Shown here: positions 24,459 to 39,700 of the stretch, piece after piece
How the letters are laid out: each line of letters begins with the position of its first letter
How positions within the stretch are numbered: the first letter of the stretch is position 1
Assembly (NCBI GenBank): GCA_013396915.1
Contig: VWZL01001304.1
Span: forward strand, 997,393-1,061,392
Length of the DNA stretch: 64,000 nucleotides
Direction: 5' to 3'
Source of the DNA: Stercorarius parasiticus
Lineage: Eukaryota > Chordata > Aves > Charadriiformes > Stercorariidae
Notes under the pieces: generated by a model
What the model saw: the letters and a program-made list of their open reading frames with translations, nothing else
Database searches by the model: none
What the model was told of the DNA's origin: nothing
Program-made: the position numbers and the translations under genes

Positions 24459-24617
24459 GCGCTCTGGTGGCCGCGGCGTCGGCGGGCGGCCGGAGCGGGA
24501 GCCGTGGGCAGGCAGCGGCGGGTGGATACACGGCGGGAGGGGGGGGTAGCCGGAGGGGCCAAGCGGAGAAGAGCAGAGGAAGGTGGCGGGGCCGGCCCGG
24601 GCCCCCGGGCGGCGGCG

Positions 24618-24774
24618 ATGGCCCAGTGCGTGCAGTCAGTGCAGGAGTTCATCCAGGACTCGTTCGTGCCCTTGGTGGCCGCGCTGTGCAGCGAGGAGGC
24701 GGAGAGGCTGACCCGCAAGAACAGCCTGAGCTTCGCCGAGCTGGTGAAACCCTTTTGCCGCCTCACCTCGGAAG
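24618..24774 (+). CDS. TRAPPC8: TRAPPC8 exon 1 (coding part)
   Basis: Residues 1-52 plus one base; ends GAAG|gtcggt. Leader sequence precedes it from about 24400-24430. Intron 1 (6488 bp) holds no recognised gene or repeat. Confidence 0.96.
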
Positions 24775-27700
24775 GTCGGTGCCGGCAGCAGAGCCGGAAT
24801 CAAGCCTTGTTTACGCGGGGCGGGGGAGGCGGCGGCGGCGGCGCTCCCTTCCGCCCGGGGAGGGTAGGGGTCCCGCCCGGCTTGCCGCAGCGGAGGCGGG
24901 AGGCGAGACCCCCTTCCCCCGGGCCGTGGAGGCGGCCGCTCGGCCGGGTGTTACCCGGCGCTGTGATAGGCTCTGCGGAGGGACCCGTTTGACGAGGTTG
25001 CCCCGGGTGGCTGATAACTCTGTTGAATTTTATTCGATCTGTTCTTCTCTGTGGAACCTTGGAAGTTAAGCTGCTCCTAGAGACATCAGGGGTGAAGAGA
25101 AAGGTGTCTGTAACTCTAGCTCTTCCAAACTGATTTTTTTTTTTTTTGTAAAACTACTTTACTGTTATCCGGCTAATACTTGTCCCTGATTCTTGCTGTT
25201 GATCTTTTTGGATTTTACACTTGTGGTAAGGCTGTTGGTAAAGTACCCAGTTGTTGAAAGTGTGGTCACTCTTTCAGAAACATTAATTGTAACTTCAGGC
25301 ACAAGTCTGCGTTCCCTTACCTGTGGTTTTATCATATGTACTTTTTTTCCTGTTTCTGTGAGTAAGACCTGTGCAAAGAAAAGGTGGCAATTGAGCTGGT
25401 TATGTGGCATAAGTGAAATAACCATGTAAAGCACCAGCAAAAATGGAAACTGACCACTTAAGCTAAATGATTGGGTTCTCTTACTGCAATGCTTTAAGAT
25501 ACTAATTGGAATTTCTTTAAAATTTAGCTAAGCTGTGCTAGCTAAGACACTGCTTGCAGAACAGCAGTCAGAATGGAACTGCTCATCAGAATAGCAATGA
25601 AGTGACATTTGTCAGTTTTTGTTTTTGACAGGCACTTGACTCAGACGTCAGCCTCTTCATGTTATGTGTTGAGGGAACAGTGCAAGAAAATGAAACTTGT
25701 ACTGTCACTTGAGTTAGATTTTTGCACTGCTACTTAAAAAATGGCACAAACTTAAAAGCTAGTGTGTGTTAAAATTTGCCTTAATTCTGTGCCAGGTCTT
25801 AATAACTTATCATAACTTGATAATAAATGTTTTGCCCTTTGTTTAGCCACACTCAGCTATGTGAGAATGCAGCAGAGATAATAAATGCAGAAGCTCACAT
25901 CCTTGGAATTCTGAAGTTACTTAAATATGTCCTTAGTTTCTTTGGTGAAAGGCTTTCAAAACACATCCAGCAAATAAAAACAGGCAGACTATTCAAAATG
26001 AAATGTTCATTCTGAAGAATACTTAATCCTGTTTTCGCTTAGTTGTAACTCTTTTTATTCCAACTGCTGCAACAGTTAATGAACTTACAAACCTGAATCC
26101 TCCTTGGTGTTCCTTGTGTAAGTGCAGACCTCGATAGCATGTTGATGCTTATAGACCAGACTAGTCTTCACCTTCTTTTAATAAAGGAGTTAGTTATGGC
26201 TGAAGATTAGACTCCCTCCCTTGATGTAATGTAAGACTTTGAGCGTATTACTTGAGAGAGTGATACTGTCTTGATTTCTGCATTCTTCTAAAAACTTGTG
26301 AAGGAAGGCTTCTCTGTTTGATTTTCATAGTTCCATAGTAATTTTTGATATTTCTGTAATTGATCTTCTGCAAGCTCTGTCATGTGATAATGAAAGCCCT
26401 CATGAACTGCATCTAAATCCCCATGATACAGTTTTAATTTCCTAATTTTACAGCTGTGGCCATTGTGAAGAATCTTTGAGAAGGGGCATCCTTGTTTTTC
26501 TGTGTAGGCAGCCTAACTTCAATGGTCTGAACCATCCTGTTCAAAAACCTGATTCGAGGGTTAGAGAACTGAGAAGCTGGAGCTCGGTACAGTGGGCTTT
26601 GTTGCTGCACTACTGTCTGTGTATTCTGATTCAACAAGCCACAAGCCTGACTGCAGTTCTTCACTCCAAGTGTGACTTCCTCTTCTAGCTTCATGGAAAA
26701 AACGTTACTACATGCTATATGCAACTTCTTGCAGTGAAAGCCAGCATGTGTGAGGGTAGGGAAAGCAGTACTAGGCATTTTCTTCAGGCAGAAGAGTAGA
26801 TCAGTGTGAAAAAAAAATTTCATGAGTTTGTGTAACAGTAATCAATTTGTCTAGCTTCATAGTTTATGGAGCTTCATGAAAGGGAAACATCGTTGTTGCA
26901 GTCTGCACAAACACTGTTGCATAGTGACACTATTAATTGTATCCTGTGCAGGAGACCTGGAAACAGGGTAAGTCTTAAATTGCTCTACCTTAATATATTT
27001 GACCAGACTTAACAGTAAAACTTTTCCATGGTGCTTTTCATGTCCAATTAAGAGGAAGAGAGGTATGATTAATCATCTGATCATGGTACAGCAGAATGTG
27101 TGTACATGCACATGCCTCCACAACTGTGTGTTTCACTGCTTGTGGTTGTTTTGATGTCTTCACTTTTAAGCGCAGTTTTTCTTAAGTGAGCATGAAATAC
27201 TGTTATCTTTTTAGTAATCCTTGTGTCTTTACCTAGTGGCTATTCCACTGAGTTTGTAATGTAAAATTGGGTTGATCAGTATTTCATCTCTTTAGAAATA
27301 AGCAGTTCCTTGTGTTTGTGACTTCAGAGTCCTGTTACAATACAGATTTTTCTCTGAAGCTTTGGATTTACATAGTTTATGAGCCTGTTGAAGACTGCAT
27401 GTTCATCAACATTCTCACTTAGAGAAACAGCGCAGTTACGAATGGAATCTCCTGATTTATGTACAGAACAGTTTTGATACAGAGAAGCTAAGTTGAGCTT
27501 TCTACTGTGAGTGTATGCACATGTCCTTCACATGTTAACAGAGATGTGGAGGCCCAGACCACTGCTTGATTCTTCAAGTAGTGCTAAACCACATGCTTCT
27601 TGTGGTTGCTCAGTCCCAGGAGGCCAGATTATATGTGATTTCAAGTAGAACCCCACAAACATACATAATATGGATATAGTGCCTCTGCACTCATCAGTAT

Positions 27701-30700
27701 TAATCTGCTCATTAGCTTCTGCCGAACAGTGACTTGATAATGTTGGTGTAGCCAAAAATATCCTTGTAATATAGCAGACTGTGACGGTGGGAAATCCTGA
27801 GCACCGGTCCAAAGTGCTCCTTACTGTAATTTTTAGCTTCTTGACTTTCATAAGTCACTTTTTGTTATTGAAGGAGGAATGGTTAAAATAGCAAGAGAAC
27901 AACTTTACTGTCCCAGTAAGTCTTTACTTTAGAGGAAAACAAACCCAAAACTCTTCCCAAACTCCCATTTTTCCTTTGATAAAGGAAATCAAATGTATAT
28001 TGTGGATTTTATACCTTCATATTTATTCTCAAAGCGGCAGTCTTTATTAACTATTGTGTTTGTCAGTAAAGATGGATGCCTAATTTAACAAATGTATATA
28101 TTGTATAGGTAGGTTTTCTTTAAAATAGCATCCTGTTTTTAAGAATCTTTAAAAATACCATCTGAACTAAGACTGTCTTGGTGGGAGGGAGAACTACAGT
28201 GTACACTTCAATTAGGAAGTGTCACTTTAAGACAGACTTGGTTACTCTTAAACCAAAGTGTTATATGTCTTAAAAAGGGGGAGTTCCTGGTAACTGTATT
28301 TGATTCTAAGCCTTAAATATGTGCTGAAAGTAAGGAGGTATAATGGGAACAATGCATTTGTTTGATGAGATTAGTTTGATGTTAGGAATTCCTTGTTCAT
28401 GAGTATTTTAGTCAACATCTGAAGATTCTCAACTTCTGATGCAAAAGATCTTGTTCTAATATACGTTACTACTCCCACTTTTGGCAAAATACTTTCTGAA
28501 ATGATCTTATGAACACTTGAAGGAAATGTATATCACTGTAAAATTTTTATTAGGGATTAAGGCAAGAGCTTTGTGGGGTTCCAAGTATGTTCTTTGTCGG
28601 TTCTTAACATTGCATATATGCCAAAAATGTCATGTGTCCTGTATGGAAATACATTTGCTCTTCATTATTATAGCTATTATAGTTTAGAAGAGTCATGAAG
28701 GATGAGTTTTAGTGTTATAGCTGCACTGGTAAAGGCAAATTGATTTCTTAGTTTTTTGTCCCTCCCACTTCCTTTACTTTTGATCTTTTCAGTAATCATG
28801 TGTCAGTAGGGTTGATGATTTACCTATATGATAAGAATGGGGGGGGGTGGGAATTCCTCGCTTCAGCTTTCTGGTAGAAATGCCAAACTGGATCAATTAA
28901 GTTTAGCCAGCACAATTGCTCTCCTCTGTGTTGTTACAGCCTTACAATGAACCAGTTCAATCTGAAATTTATAGCTGAAAAAAAACTCCTGTTTTCTTAG
29001 ATTGTTTTGGACAGGATCAATTCTCTAAACTGCTTCACACTGTTTTCTTGCGAGTTTCAGTGCGGGCTAGAGTCTGGGAGTGAATGTGTGACTGAGGAGG
29101 GTAGAACTACGCCAGTCCAACTGCGATGGAAATCTGCTTTAAGAGCTAAGATGGACTGTGAGCGCATCTAGTGTGGTCTGGGTTGGGTTGTGTGTAGTTG
29201 TTCCTTCTGAAAAGGTGTGGAGTGCTCTCCAGGCTGGAGGGGGCTGATGTCTCGGTTTCAGACCTTCACGGTGTGAATTTTGTGGTTAGTTGCAAAATGA
29301 GAACAACAGGAAGAATCTTCTGTTGTGCTACCCTTTATATGCTATACAGTGGTTTGTGAAAATAAAATGCGAAGGAGTTGAGGGGTGTACTCTGTGGTAG
29401 TGCCCTGGTGTCTTAGGCATACTCAGTGGATCCTGCCTGCATATATAGTCTGGCTTACTAAGTGGTGCTTGTGGTTTGAAATAGGGAAAACGACATGAAA
29501 AATCAGAGCAGATACAGAATTGTAATGTCTAGTTAAATGTCATGAATAGTTTTTTTTTTTAAAAGCAGATAACTGGAGGGAACAAGTTTCACAAAGATTC
29601 TATTAAGGGAGCTCTGCATTTCCGAGTCATGTGAAGCTCAAATTAGTGATTATGGTAAAGTATAGCTTTGTCTGTAAGATACAAAAGTGATTACAGCCCA
29701 ATCAAATTTTAGTGAAAAGGTCACAGAGCTAGACTGTAAGTAGGAAGGTGAGCCAGTACGCGTAAGTGTAAAACACCCATAGTTTTCTTGTGATTAATCA
29801 TTTTTTTGCTTTTCAGGAGACATGCTTTTTTTGAAAACAAAAAAACCCACCAAAGCAAAACAAAATCAGGGACTTGGGGGATAAAAGCAATCACATATCT
29901 ATCATTAAATAAAAAAGTAAAATTTGCCTGTGATATTTTTTTAAGCATATAGAATATAAAGGCACCCTATATATAGCTGTCACAGTTACATGTAATTTCA
30001 ACTTTAACTTTCAGTTAAATACCGTTGCTTATTAATCATCTTGCTGGACTTTGCTGCTGTCTTGTCCTTTAGGCTTAGTATTGACCCCTTTGCAGGGGCT
30101 TGGGACTCTTTCTTTAGTGGTGTTTTCTGTCTGATGGCTTGCTTGGAGAAGTTGATGTTAATGAGAGGAAAATATTTTTTGGATAAGTAACAAAAAGCCA
30201 AAACAGCATAAGTTACTGTGTGCTAATAACATAAGGCTGGTATCACCCTTTAGAAGGCTTATTTTAATAATGAATCTGTTTCTTTTTTTGAATATTATTT
30301 TATAATATTCACTTTCTAAATAAGCAGCCTCTCCATGCCAACAACTTAGATGCTTGCCAGCTGTTTGTAGTTCTGTCATAAACACTAGGTCCATAGACAC
30401 TTTAATTGCACTGTTGGGGACCTTTTTTTTTGAGGCTGCATGCAATAATCCACTATTTGTCGGGCAAAACTCTCATGCTTAATTCTGAAATCAATACTTA
30501 TACCCGTAAGACTTTCTCTGTTTTCTAAACAAGCAGTTAAAAATGAATTGGGAATGCTGGTGTTACTAACATTGACATTATTTTTAATTGATTAATTTTT
30601 ACCAAAAGTTTGTCACTCAAGAAATGTAACTTCAATAACATAAGTCCTGTGATGCCTTTTGTAGAACAGGGGAATTCTAAAACCATTTCTTTAAAAAACA

Positions 30701-33700
30701 AACCAACCAACAGCAAAACAAAGATAACAACATTGTGTTATTAAAAATGAAAGGATATGTTAATTTTGAATGAACTAATACTATGCTGTCCCTGTCAAGG
30801 TTTTTGAATGCTATTATTTTGTACTGGGGTTTTCTTGGCAGCTGGGGACCCCTTGGAATAGAGGATGTTATATGACATCCCTACATGGTTACTATAGTTT
30901 TTCTGTGCAAGTTGAGAATGTTCCACAAGGAAGGGGGTGTAGCAGTGTAGGACATGCATTTTGGGTACTTTTTTACTGTGAGTGGGTATTCCTATAAGAC
31001 TAGATCCTATGCTAACTTTTCATCAGTCTGCCTAGATGAGCTGAATGTTGAACGTGAAGTAGTCTATTGTTCTTCCATTTCCTCCACTCCATTTTTGATA
31101 CTCAAGTATTATGGTCTGTGATCTAAAATTAATGATGGAGAGGTTTAGTGAAGAAAGTAATCTGTAACGAAAAAGAAAAATCTTTTGGAGAAATATTAAT
31201 TTATGGTAACTATTTTAACTCTGTTATACTCCTCAATAAAGTCTATTTTTTTTCTTTTTTAGTTCACATGAGAGATCCTAATAATCAGCTTCACATAATT
31301 AAAAATTTGAAGATTGCTGTCAACAACATTATTACTCACCCACCTCAACCCGGTGCCATTCGAAAACTGTTGAATGATGTTGTGTCTGTCAGTCAGCCTG
31401 CTGAAGGACTAGTAGCTAATGTGATCACAGCTGGAGACTATGATCTCAACATTAGTGGTATGTAATGATATTGTATTTTTCCGTAACTTAAATTGGAATT
31501 TACTGTAAGGTTTATAACTTTAATTTCAAGTTTGTGGCATATAGTAAGGTTACTCTGAGAGTTGATCAGTTTTGAGTCATTGTTTTTACTGATTCAGATT
31601 TATCAAATAATTTTTGTTTAATACGATGCTAAAAGAGTAGCTGAACTTAATTATTAAGTTAATGTTTCCTAATGCTGTAATTCTTCTGAACTTGTGATAA
31701 ATCATATTATTTTAATGTAGAAAATACTTGTGATTTGGCTGTGTTAATAGCTCATCAAATTAGAGAGGTTTTCTTGTTAAAAAACTGACATACTAACTTG
31801 TTACACTTGGCTGAATAAATATCAGAACTTATTTATAATATTGGTACTAATGTACAGCTTTACACTGAAGTTAGTCCTCCTGGCTTCTTTTGTTGTCTCT
31901 TTACTTATTGCTTAATGCATAGAATTCATAAAGTTGTCATAAAAAGCTTAAGGATAAAAAGGTTTTGAGGAAAGGTGTGTGATTCCTTGTCTTGCTCTTT
32001 TGCTATGAAACTCAGTGCTTCATATTTCACTGTCAAAATAGCTAGAATATTCTAAAAATGTTATTTTTCAGATCCCCAAGGGATAGGGCATTGTGAATAA
32101 TGCTAAATGAGACCTGATCTTGAGAGCTGAGAAGATTAAACTCTTCCCAATTAAGACCCTAATCCATTAAAGCCTTTGAGTACATACTTAATTCAAAGCA
32201 TGTATGTGTTGCCCTATATAAACATAAGTAATCATTGTACGTAAAGTTCATCATGCGGTGAGCAATTTGGCTCTGCTGTAGCAAAAGACTGATGAATGCT
32301 CATGAGAATTAGTATCTGATGTTGTCATAGTACGTTGATTTTTTTTTATGTTGGCAATGAAAAATTGCATAATTCTACATCTTTGATACCTAATTTGCAA
32401 GCCACATCCTCAACTTGATATGAAATATTGATAGTAAAGGTATCAATTTTTGGAAAGTCTAGTTTTTGAGGGATATTGGAAACTTGCACTCTTTTTCAGT
32501 TTCTGTGCCCCCATTTATCTGTGAAATTGGTAAATTGCCATGTTTTTGTGGCATCTCTTTGGAGGGAAAGTCTGCTTAAATTCTAGGGGTTGGAAGATGC
32601 TAAGAAAGCAGAATGGTTGCAATGAAGAGACCTTTCCATAACACTTCTAACTACCTTAACTTAGAAGTGAGGTGTTGGAAGAAAAATAGTGACTACATCA
32701 AACCATGCTTTGTAGGTGCTGAAGCAAATAACTCTCGTTTTGTTTTCTTTATTTGCTCCTGGAGCCTCAGATGTACAAATTATCATACTTGACTGTCTTC
32801 TGTCTCAGTGATTAGGTTCTTATTTCCATTCAGACTGGCTATATGCTTATTTGAGAGAAGCAGAGATGCATCATCTGTTTAAGATAATACAGAAGGCCAA
32901 ATCATGCAACAACTTTGTAGTTTTGTGGTACCCCTTTTTAGAGCTTTAGAACAAAATACTGACACAGTGTTCTTGATGATGAAACTTGGATCCCATTACA
33001 CTGTAGGAGGACATGAGGAAGTCCCTAGTTTGTCAGGTAGAGTTCCTTTTCTACTTAGAAAACTATGAGTATTTATGAAGAAACTATTTTTTTCAATTTT
33101 GTTAGAGTATTTTATTGAAAACCCATGGAAGCAGTCATTACTGGCAAAAAAGCATAATATTTTGGCATGGAAATGTGAAATGCTCTAATCTGTTCTTTAA
33201 TTTGTTCTTTACTTCTGATGAATTAGTTTTCTAGGATGCCAATATTAAAACATATTTCCTTAATCTTTAATGATGAGCAAGTGCAGTGTATTTTGAAGGA
33301 AGACATTAGGAAGTTCACTTATGAACGTTTCTAGCACTGGGATCCACTGGGATCATGATCCTGCTCTCTTTTTAGAAAAGTTTTGGAACTGCTGTAGTGA
33401 ATTGGTTTAATTGTTTGTAATCCTTGTTTGTTACACTTTGTTAGGCTTGTTATTTAATAGTCTCATAGTTCCATAATCTTCTTGTACTGAGAGACCTGGT
33501 TGATTGCTGAAAGGGTGTTACGTTCAGCCACACCTGCTTCTCCCACGTACTGGTGCCTGTGGAAAGCGAGGAAAAGTGATCCCACTAAAGACTTAAATTT
33601 ATTTATTTTTTTTCTTCTCCCAAATAAGTTTTCACCTGGATCACTTCCCTGACTACGTTTGCTCGGGGCTGTGTGATGCTGATGCTGGCATGCAGCAATA

Positions 33701-36700
33701 CAGCAATATGATGGAGATAAGGGAGAATGTTGGGGCAACCATTTTCAGCAGCTGACATCTTCAGTTACTTTAACTGTAGTACTATAGGCTGAGAAATCTC
33801 AGAAACTAGTGTCTTATATTTATAGTATCTTCCAACTAGAAAAAAGGAAGTAATATCTAAATATAACTTAATTCTTTACTATTGTATAGACTTCCATTTT
33901 TATTCAAGCCCAGAATTTGGTCTGAACCAGAAATTAATATTGATTTCTATTAAACTAAACAGTCAAATGTTGAGGACCCTGAAATGTTCATGATCAAGGT
34001 TAGATAGAATCAAATGTCTTCAGCCCCTGATGGGCCTGCATGGTATAGATTTTCTACTTTGTGCTACCAGAGCGTAAAAGCCAATAGTGTGTTTGGACCT
34101 CACCCTTTTTAGTATAATAATACCATGTTTTTTCTGTCAGATCGCTCAGTTAAAGCTAGTGTTCCTTGGTACAGTAATTGGAAAGAGACACTGATGGAAC
34201 TGAACACATCCACGTTTTATTCAGGTATTTTTTTGTGGTTGGTGCCAATTTACCAAATTGCCCTTTATTCCTTTTCCATGTGCCCCATCCACCTTTCCTT
34301 ACCATCTGCTACAACTTGTTTAGCACTTTTCTTGGCGTAGATGTGTGTTCCTTCATTTTTTTTCTCCTAAATGAAAAACTGTTGGTGATGGTTGTTTAAT
34401 TTTTTTTAGTCACATTTCTCTTCCTGTTAATCCAGATCATTTGGTCTTTCCATAGGGTCAATAAATGCAGAGTGGTGGTGGGAAAGGACCTGATGCTGTA
34501 AAAGCACTGTCCTGTTTGGGCCTATGGAACTGTATACTGTCACTGTTCTGTATTTCAAATGTAAATACTTTCTGCTTCTCTATAGAACTTGCTTCTCAGG
34601 GGATAGTAGTTCTTTACAAATTGGAACTAAAATGCTGACTGTACTTAGAGCACATATGCCTCTGCTATATTGATATTCTTTCTGGAGTGTGACTCTCATA
34701 AAAAAAAAGCTTTGTAATACATTTTCGCCTAGTTTATAAGACTTTTTGCTACCAAAATGCATTGGTTATTGACCTCTTTTTGGTCAATTTTGATTTTTTT
34801 CAGTTTTAGATATTTGGTTAGTAATTTGTAGTAGCCTTTGATTAGTAATAACTATCCTTTCAATAGCATCTGTTCAGATGCTGCTAAATGCCTTCCTTTC
34901 TGAGTGTGCTAGAGAACTGGTATCCATGAAACTCATCTTGGTCAGTCAAGTAGCTAAAAAGTACAAAACCTCATGAAGTAGTAGACTTCTTATTCTTAAG
35001 GTGTAATGTATGAGTAGTATTACCATTTTTTTTTCTTAACAATTCCTGAACACATCAACAAGTTTGCTTAAGCTTTAGTCTGGTTTGTATAGTATACTGG
35101 AAACATTACTGGAAAAATGCAAAACATACATATCTGTGTACTTAAATGACACAGTGTTGCTATGCACTGCAATAATGTGTTATGACTTATTACATCTATG
35201 AAAGCTTTTCAAATATTGTTTTTGTTTTGAATATGGTGTGTGTTTATTATTTTAAGTATCAACTATAAATGATTACAGTCCTGTAAATGCCCTTGAATGA
35301 ATACTGTTAACTTATGTTGTGGTTGTGTAGAGTGAATCCAGTTGCCTTTGTAGCCACTTCCAGGGTTCTTAATAGACTGGATGAGAAAGGGGAGGGGAAA
35401 GAAAACCAAAATCCACCCCGCAAAACAAAGTAGTTCTTCCCTGTTTGTAGCTGTCTTAAACTTAAAAAAAAAAAACTTTTTTTTGCTGTGATTCAGCTGT
35501 AGAACAGAAATTGAAAAACTGAAATCAGAGCTTGAAACTAAAATGCAGTTGAGATTTCTATCTCTGTTTGGTTTGAACCTGAGTTACTACAAAGCTTTGT
35601 TATACTTGTGAAAAATATGCATATTGTTTTTAATAACAAGCTATGTTTTCCTTGATTTAAATAGCTGGTATATTTACACCTGGGAATTAGTAAAGCCAAG
35701 AGGGTTTTATACCGTAGATGAGTGCTCAGAGAGCATTTGCTAGAAAGGGTATAATCAAAAGCTAGAAGTTTGCCTCCTATTGATTTTTTTTTTGTGAGAT
35801 GTGCTGACTGCTAGACTGAGTTCAGTTATGAAGTATGACTATATCTGACATCTGAGTGGATGAAGCTGATGTGAGATGGCCTGACAAGGTAGGATTAAAC
35901 AAAATGTGTTAATGTAATGCACTAAAGGATAATTCCAACATAAAAATGAAACTCAGTTTCCTAAAGTCAGCTAAGAAATCAAGGTGGTGGATTTTTGGTG
36001 GTGGGGTGGGTGGGGGCAAGTGGGTGCAGGGGAATTTTGCAAAGCATTAGAAAATCTTATGCGAGTTAAATCAAGGAATGTGTTTTCTTGAGGCCATATA
36101 AGGAAAATACCTTCAGGATTTCTTACTAATGCATTTTTTCTGTACTAGTATTGTTTTCTAGTTTGCAGGTGAGTTTACACTGGATTCCAGCTAACTTCAA
36201 TGTGAAATCAGGTTATCGGAAATGGACTGATTTTTGCTCTGGGATCTTTTTTCCGCTCAAGGGAAGGAGTTGCAGAATGGAGATGGTGTAAAAGAGGCTT
36301 GAAAGAAGAAATACTTCATTGCTAGACTGATAGGTGGAGTGGAAAGAAACAGACAAGATTTTTAAGTTCACATGTTCTTTGGATGTCCCAGATGTATTTG
36401 GTTTCCCTTGGTTTGTTACCCTTACAAAAAGGAAATCCCTATTGTAAATGGGCCTTTAAACGTGGAAGGTTAACATTATAAGGCATTAATGGCACAACTT
36501 GGATCTGAGCTTATAGCTTTTTGGATCTCTGCTTTGCCAGCTGACAGATGAACTGTTTATTTTATCAGGGCAGAGGAAGGGACTACTGTCAAGCCAAGTC
36601 ACGACATTGGCAAAAAACTTTGGGCAAACTGGCAGGAGGGGTTTTGGTGATCCTTAGTTCCTCTACATGCTCAAAAATTAATTTTGCTTCTTGGTCAATT

Positions 36701-39700
36701 CTCACATCCCTAGCTGAGGCAAATTCAGTGACAGTTAAGAGAATTTTGATATGGTTTTTCTTTCCTAAGTGTGTGTGTGTGTTTAAAGGGGTAAGGAGTG
36801 ATTACTGTAACAAGAACTGAATACATGTGAGCCTGCAGTCTTGAGGAAGTTGGTGCTTAAACTACTACTCAGTTTCACAGGACTTGATTCAAGATGTTAC
36901 TGTTTCTCTCACTTGTGTGTATTTTAGATGCTTTCTCCTTAGATTGTTTCCCCCTTCTTTCCTCTGCCATGCAAACCCTGTCAGAGTTTGCAAGCTTTGC
37001 TGTTAGGTGTAGCCTTTCATATTTCCTTTTCATAAATGAGTAAACATTTTTTCTGAATATTCTAATTTGTCCTATCTTATTGTGTATTCCAGCTACTACT
37101 CCTTGGTTTGAGTCTTACAGAGAGTGCTTTCTTCAGTCCATGCCTGCGTCAGATCATGAATTCTTAAACCACTATGTTGCATGTATCCTTTGAGTGTTAC
37201 AGACCACTCTAGTGGAGTCTGTTACAGCTGGCTGCCGAAATGTAATGTAGGAGACTTCGGAATTTTGCAATAACTGTTTTTGCTATTATAATTTGAAATA
37301 AATGTTTTCAACATGTCTGACTATACATACTAGTATACTATACTAGACTAGTTTTGTAAGGAGGTCAGGGTTTTCTTTGTGTGGTGTTTGTTTTTTTCAA
37401 AACCACACTTTTTTGTGTCAAACTGAGCTTTAATACCTGTAAACTAAAATGCTTTCAGCTGTAGCTCTTTAGGTATCTATTGACTGTCCTTCATGTACAA
37501 CAGAGGCTTGTGTTTTTATGATGCACCTGCTGCTTTTTCTAGCAGATGGAGTGGGGGGAGGTTGGGGAGGGTGTTTTGGAAAATTGGTGAACTTTGAGCT
37601 ATTTTGGACAAAAAGAAGTCTGGAAAGGTGCCTAAATGCTTTCACTTTTTTTTTTAAACAAAAACTTAGGCCTGATTTGCTTGTCTACAGGGAAAATAAA
37701 AATATGCACTGTTTCATGATATAGCTGCTGTTTAGCTTTACAATAATTATAATGCTGCAGGTTTCATAACATTTGCTCTCTTTCTAACTCTTTACTGTAC
37801 TTTATCATTTCAGTATGGTGAGACAGGTATGCTAGTAGCCAAATTTGTGCAGAATTAACTTGGCAAAATATTCATTCTGGGCTTTGACTTCTGGACTTCA
37901 GTAACATTTAAAGTACAACTTGTTTTCTCGCTTCTCTGAATTAATGTCTTTGACTTGGTGAATAGATGTACCAGAGCAGGATGTTACTGATTGATGATTT
38001 TGTAGTTAAATTGAGGTGAAAATCTGAACACTTCTTATTCAGAAGACTTTTGCTGTGTTTATGAATACTGGCTGTTATTGTTGCTCAGGTGATACCATAA
38101 AGTCCCAACTCTCCTTGGAAGTTGAAAACTAAAGTATGCTGGGGGCGAATTTCGGTTGTGTGTTTCATATGTGAACAGTTGGTCTGTATCTAAAAACTTG
38201 GATGAACTATTAGCTAATATGTATCAGTTTAAACTCAGATTCAGCCTCAGAATTGGAGCAAAATCCTGTTTCATCTCATGTTATAGATGTTTCTTAACTG
38301 ACTGTTTAAATAGTGTTTTTTATTGAGACTAAGGCCAAATTCTAATTGCACATACTTTTGTGCTAGTGTGTTTTACAGGTTTAAAGACTGTACTCATCTG
38401 TTTTATTTTACACACTTCCTATTTTATTGTATGATCAGTGGTTGTTCCTGGGTTCTTTTAGTAAATGTCCTTAACTTGAATTTAGGTATGCTTGTAGTTT
38501 CTTCTAGTGAACCAGAGCCTGTGGAGCAATTTCTGAAGCTGTCTCAAGAACAACATCGAATTCAGCATAGTAGTGAATACTTATATCCCAAGTGGTTTAT
38601 ACCAAACACACTCAAATACTATGTGTTACTGCATGATGTGAGCACAGGAGAGGAACAAAGGTAGGCCTTCTGCCTTCAGTCAACTTACAGATGAACTCTG
38701 ACTGAAATGCTTGCATTTATAAAGTCTGTTGAGATTAGACATATAACAGGATCTGTTAACTAGTATGCTGACTATTATCGCGGTAGATTTCCTTAAGTAT
38801 TATTTTTAAATCTACTTCTTGTGTTCATTTAAAATGAAAAGAATAAGTCCTAGCTTCTGGAGGTAAATGCTTTCTCTGCTAGCTCGCTGAATTAATTCTC
38901 AAAGATTCTTAGTTTCACCGCTTTAAAAATAGGAGAATTTTCCTTTTAATCCCTATGGATAATAGTCTAAAATAGCTTGTTGCAGTACACACTTAGAATA
39001 GAATTGGTTTGATATCAAGACAGGGTAAATGTTGTTTTATTCTTTCAGAGCTGACTCCATTTATGAAGAGATGAAGCAGAGATACGGAACTCAGGGTTGC
39101 TATTTGCTGAAAATAAATTCTCGGGTGTCTAATAGAGGAACAGATGAACAGATACCAGATCCTTGGAGTCAGTACCTTCAGAAAAACACTATCCAGAACC
39201 AGGTATTATAGTATTCTAAAAACAATTTCAAAGGTGCATATGAAAGACCATTTTAGTTGTGTTAAACTTTTCCTTAGTATTATGTATGTATTTCTACAGA
39301 ATGGGCTAATAGGCAGTCAAGATACTTCTAACATAGCTATGATTTTTTGTGAGAGCATAAGATGAGTGCCCTCTCAAAGAATTATCCTCTATACTTAAAT
39401 TAACAGTAAGGAGCACTGAAATACTAGACTGTCAGAAAGAGACTGACAGGAGCACTGAAATAATAGGTGTGCTTTATGCACTGACAAAAGCAAGTAACCT
39501 CAGAAGTGTCCTATTAATAGTAACTTTCTACCTTCACTTTGGTTAATTTTCTTTACTTGTAAAATTTATGTGTCTTCCCAGTCTTCTGTACTTCACTGAA
39601 CAGTGTGTGTGTGTTGTTTTGTGGGGGTATGTGTGGGGTTTTTTTCTGTTAACTTCTTGCAGTCCATTCTGGTTTGTCATCTGCTAAGATGGCAAATGAT

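Larger units (their letters stand above)
23930..25000. promoter_or_regulatory. CpG island spanning the TRAPPC8 promoter and first exon
   Basis: GC content rises sharply at about 23930 and falls at about 25000, with dense CG dinucleotides, in contrast to the AT-rich flanks. It covers the presumed promoter, exon 1 and the start of intron 1. I found no divergent first exon on its minus strand; the long minus-strand frames there are GC-rich artefacts. Confidence 0.88.

Noticed and set aside
23794..24531. 245-codon minus-strand ORF in the CpG island, as a possible divergent gene
   Set aside because: Composition is Ala/Pro/Gly/Arg as expected of any frame in GC-rich DNA. No domain, it overlaps the TRAPPC8 promoter, and overlapping frames on both strands look the same.
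24467..25069. Long plus-strand frames overlapping TRAPPC8 exon 1 (24467-25069 and 24504-24992)
   Set aside because: The first lacks an in-frame ATG start and is out of frame with TRAPPC8. The second includes the true exon 1 frame but extends into leader and intron; the start at 24618 and donor at 24775 are supported by homology and phase.
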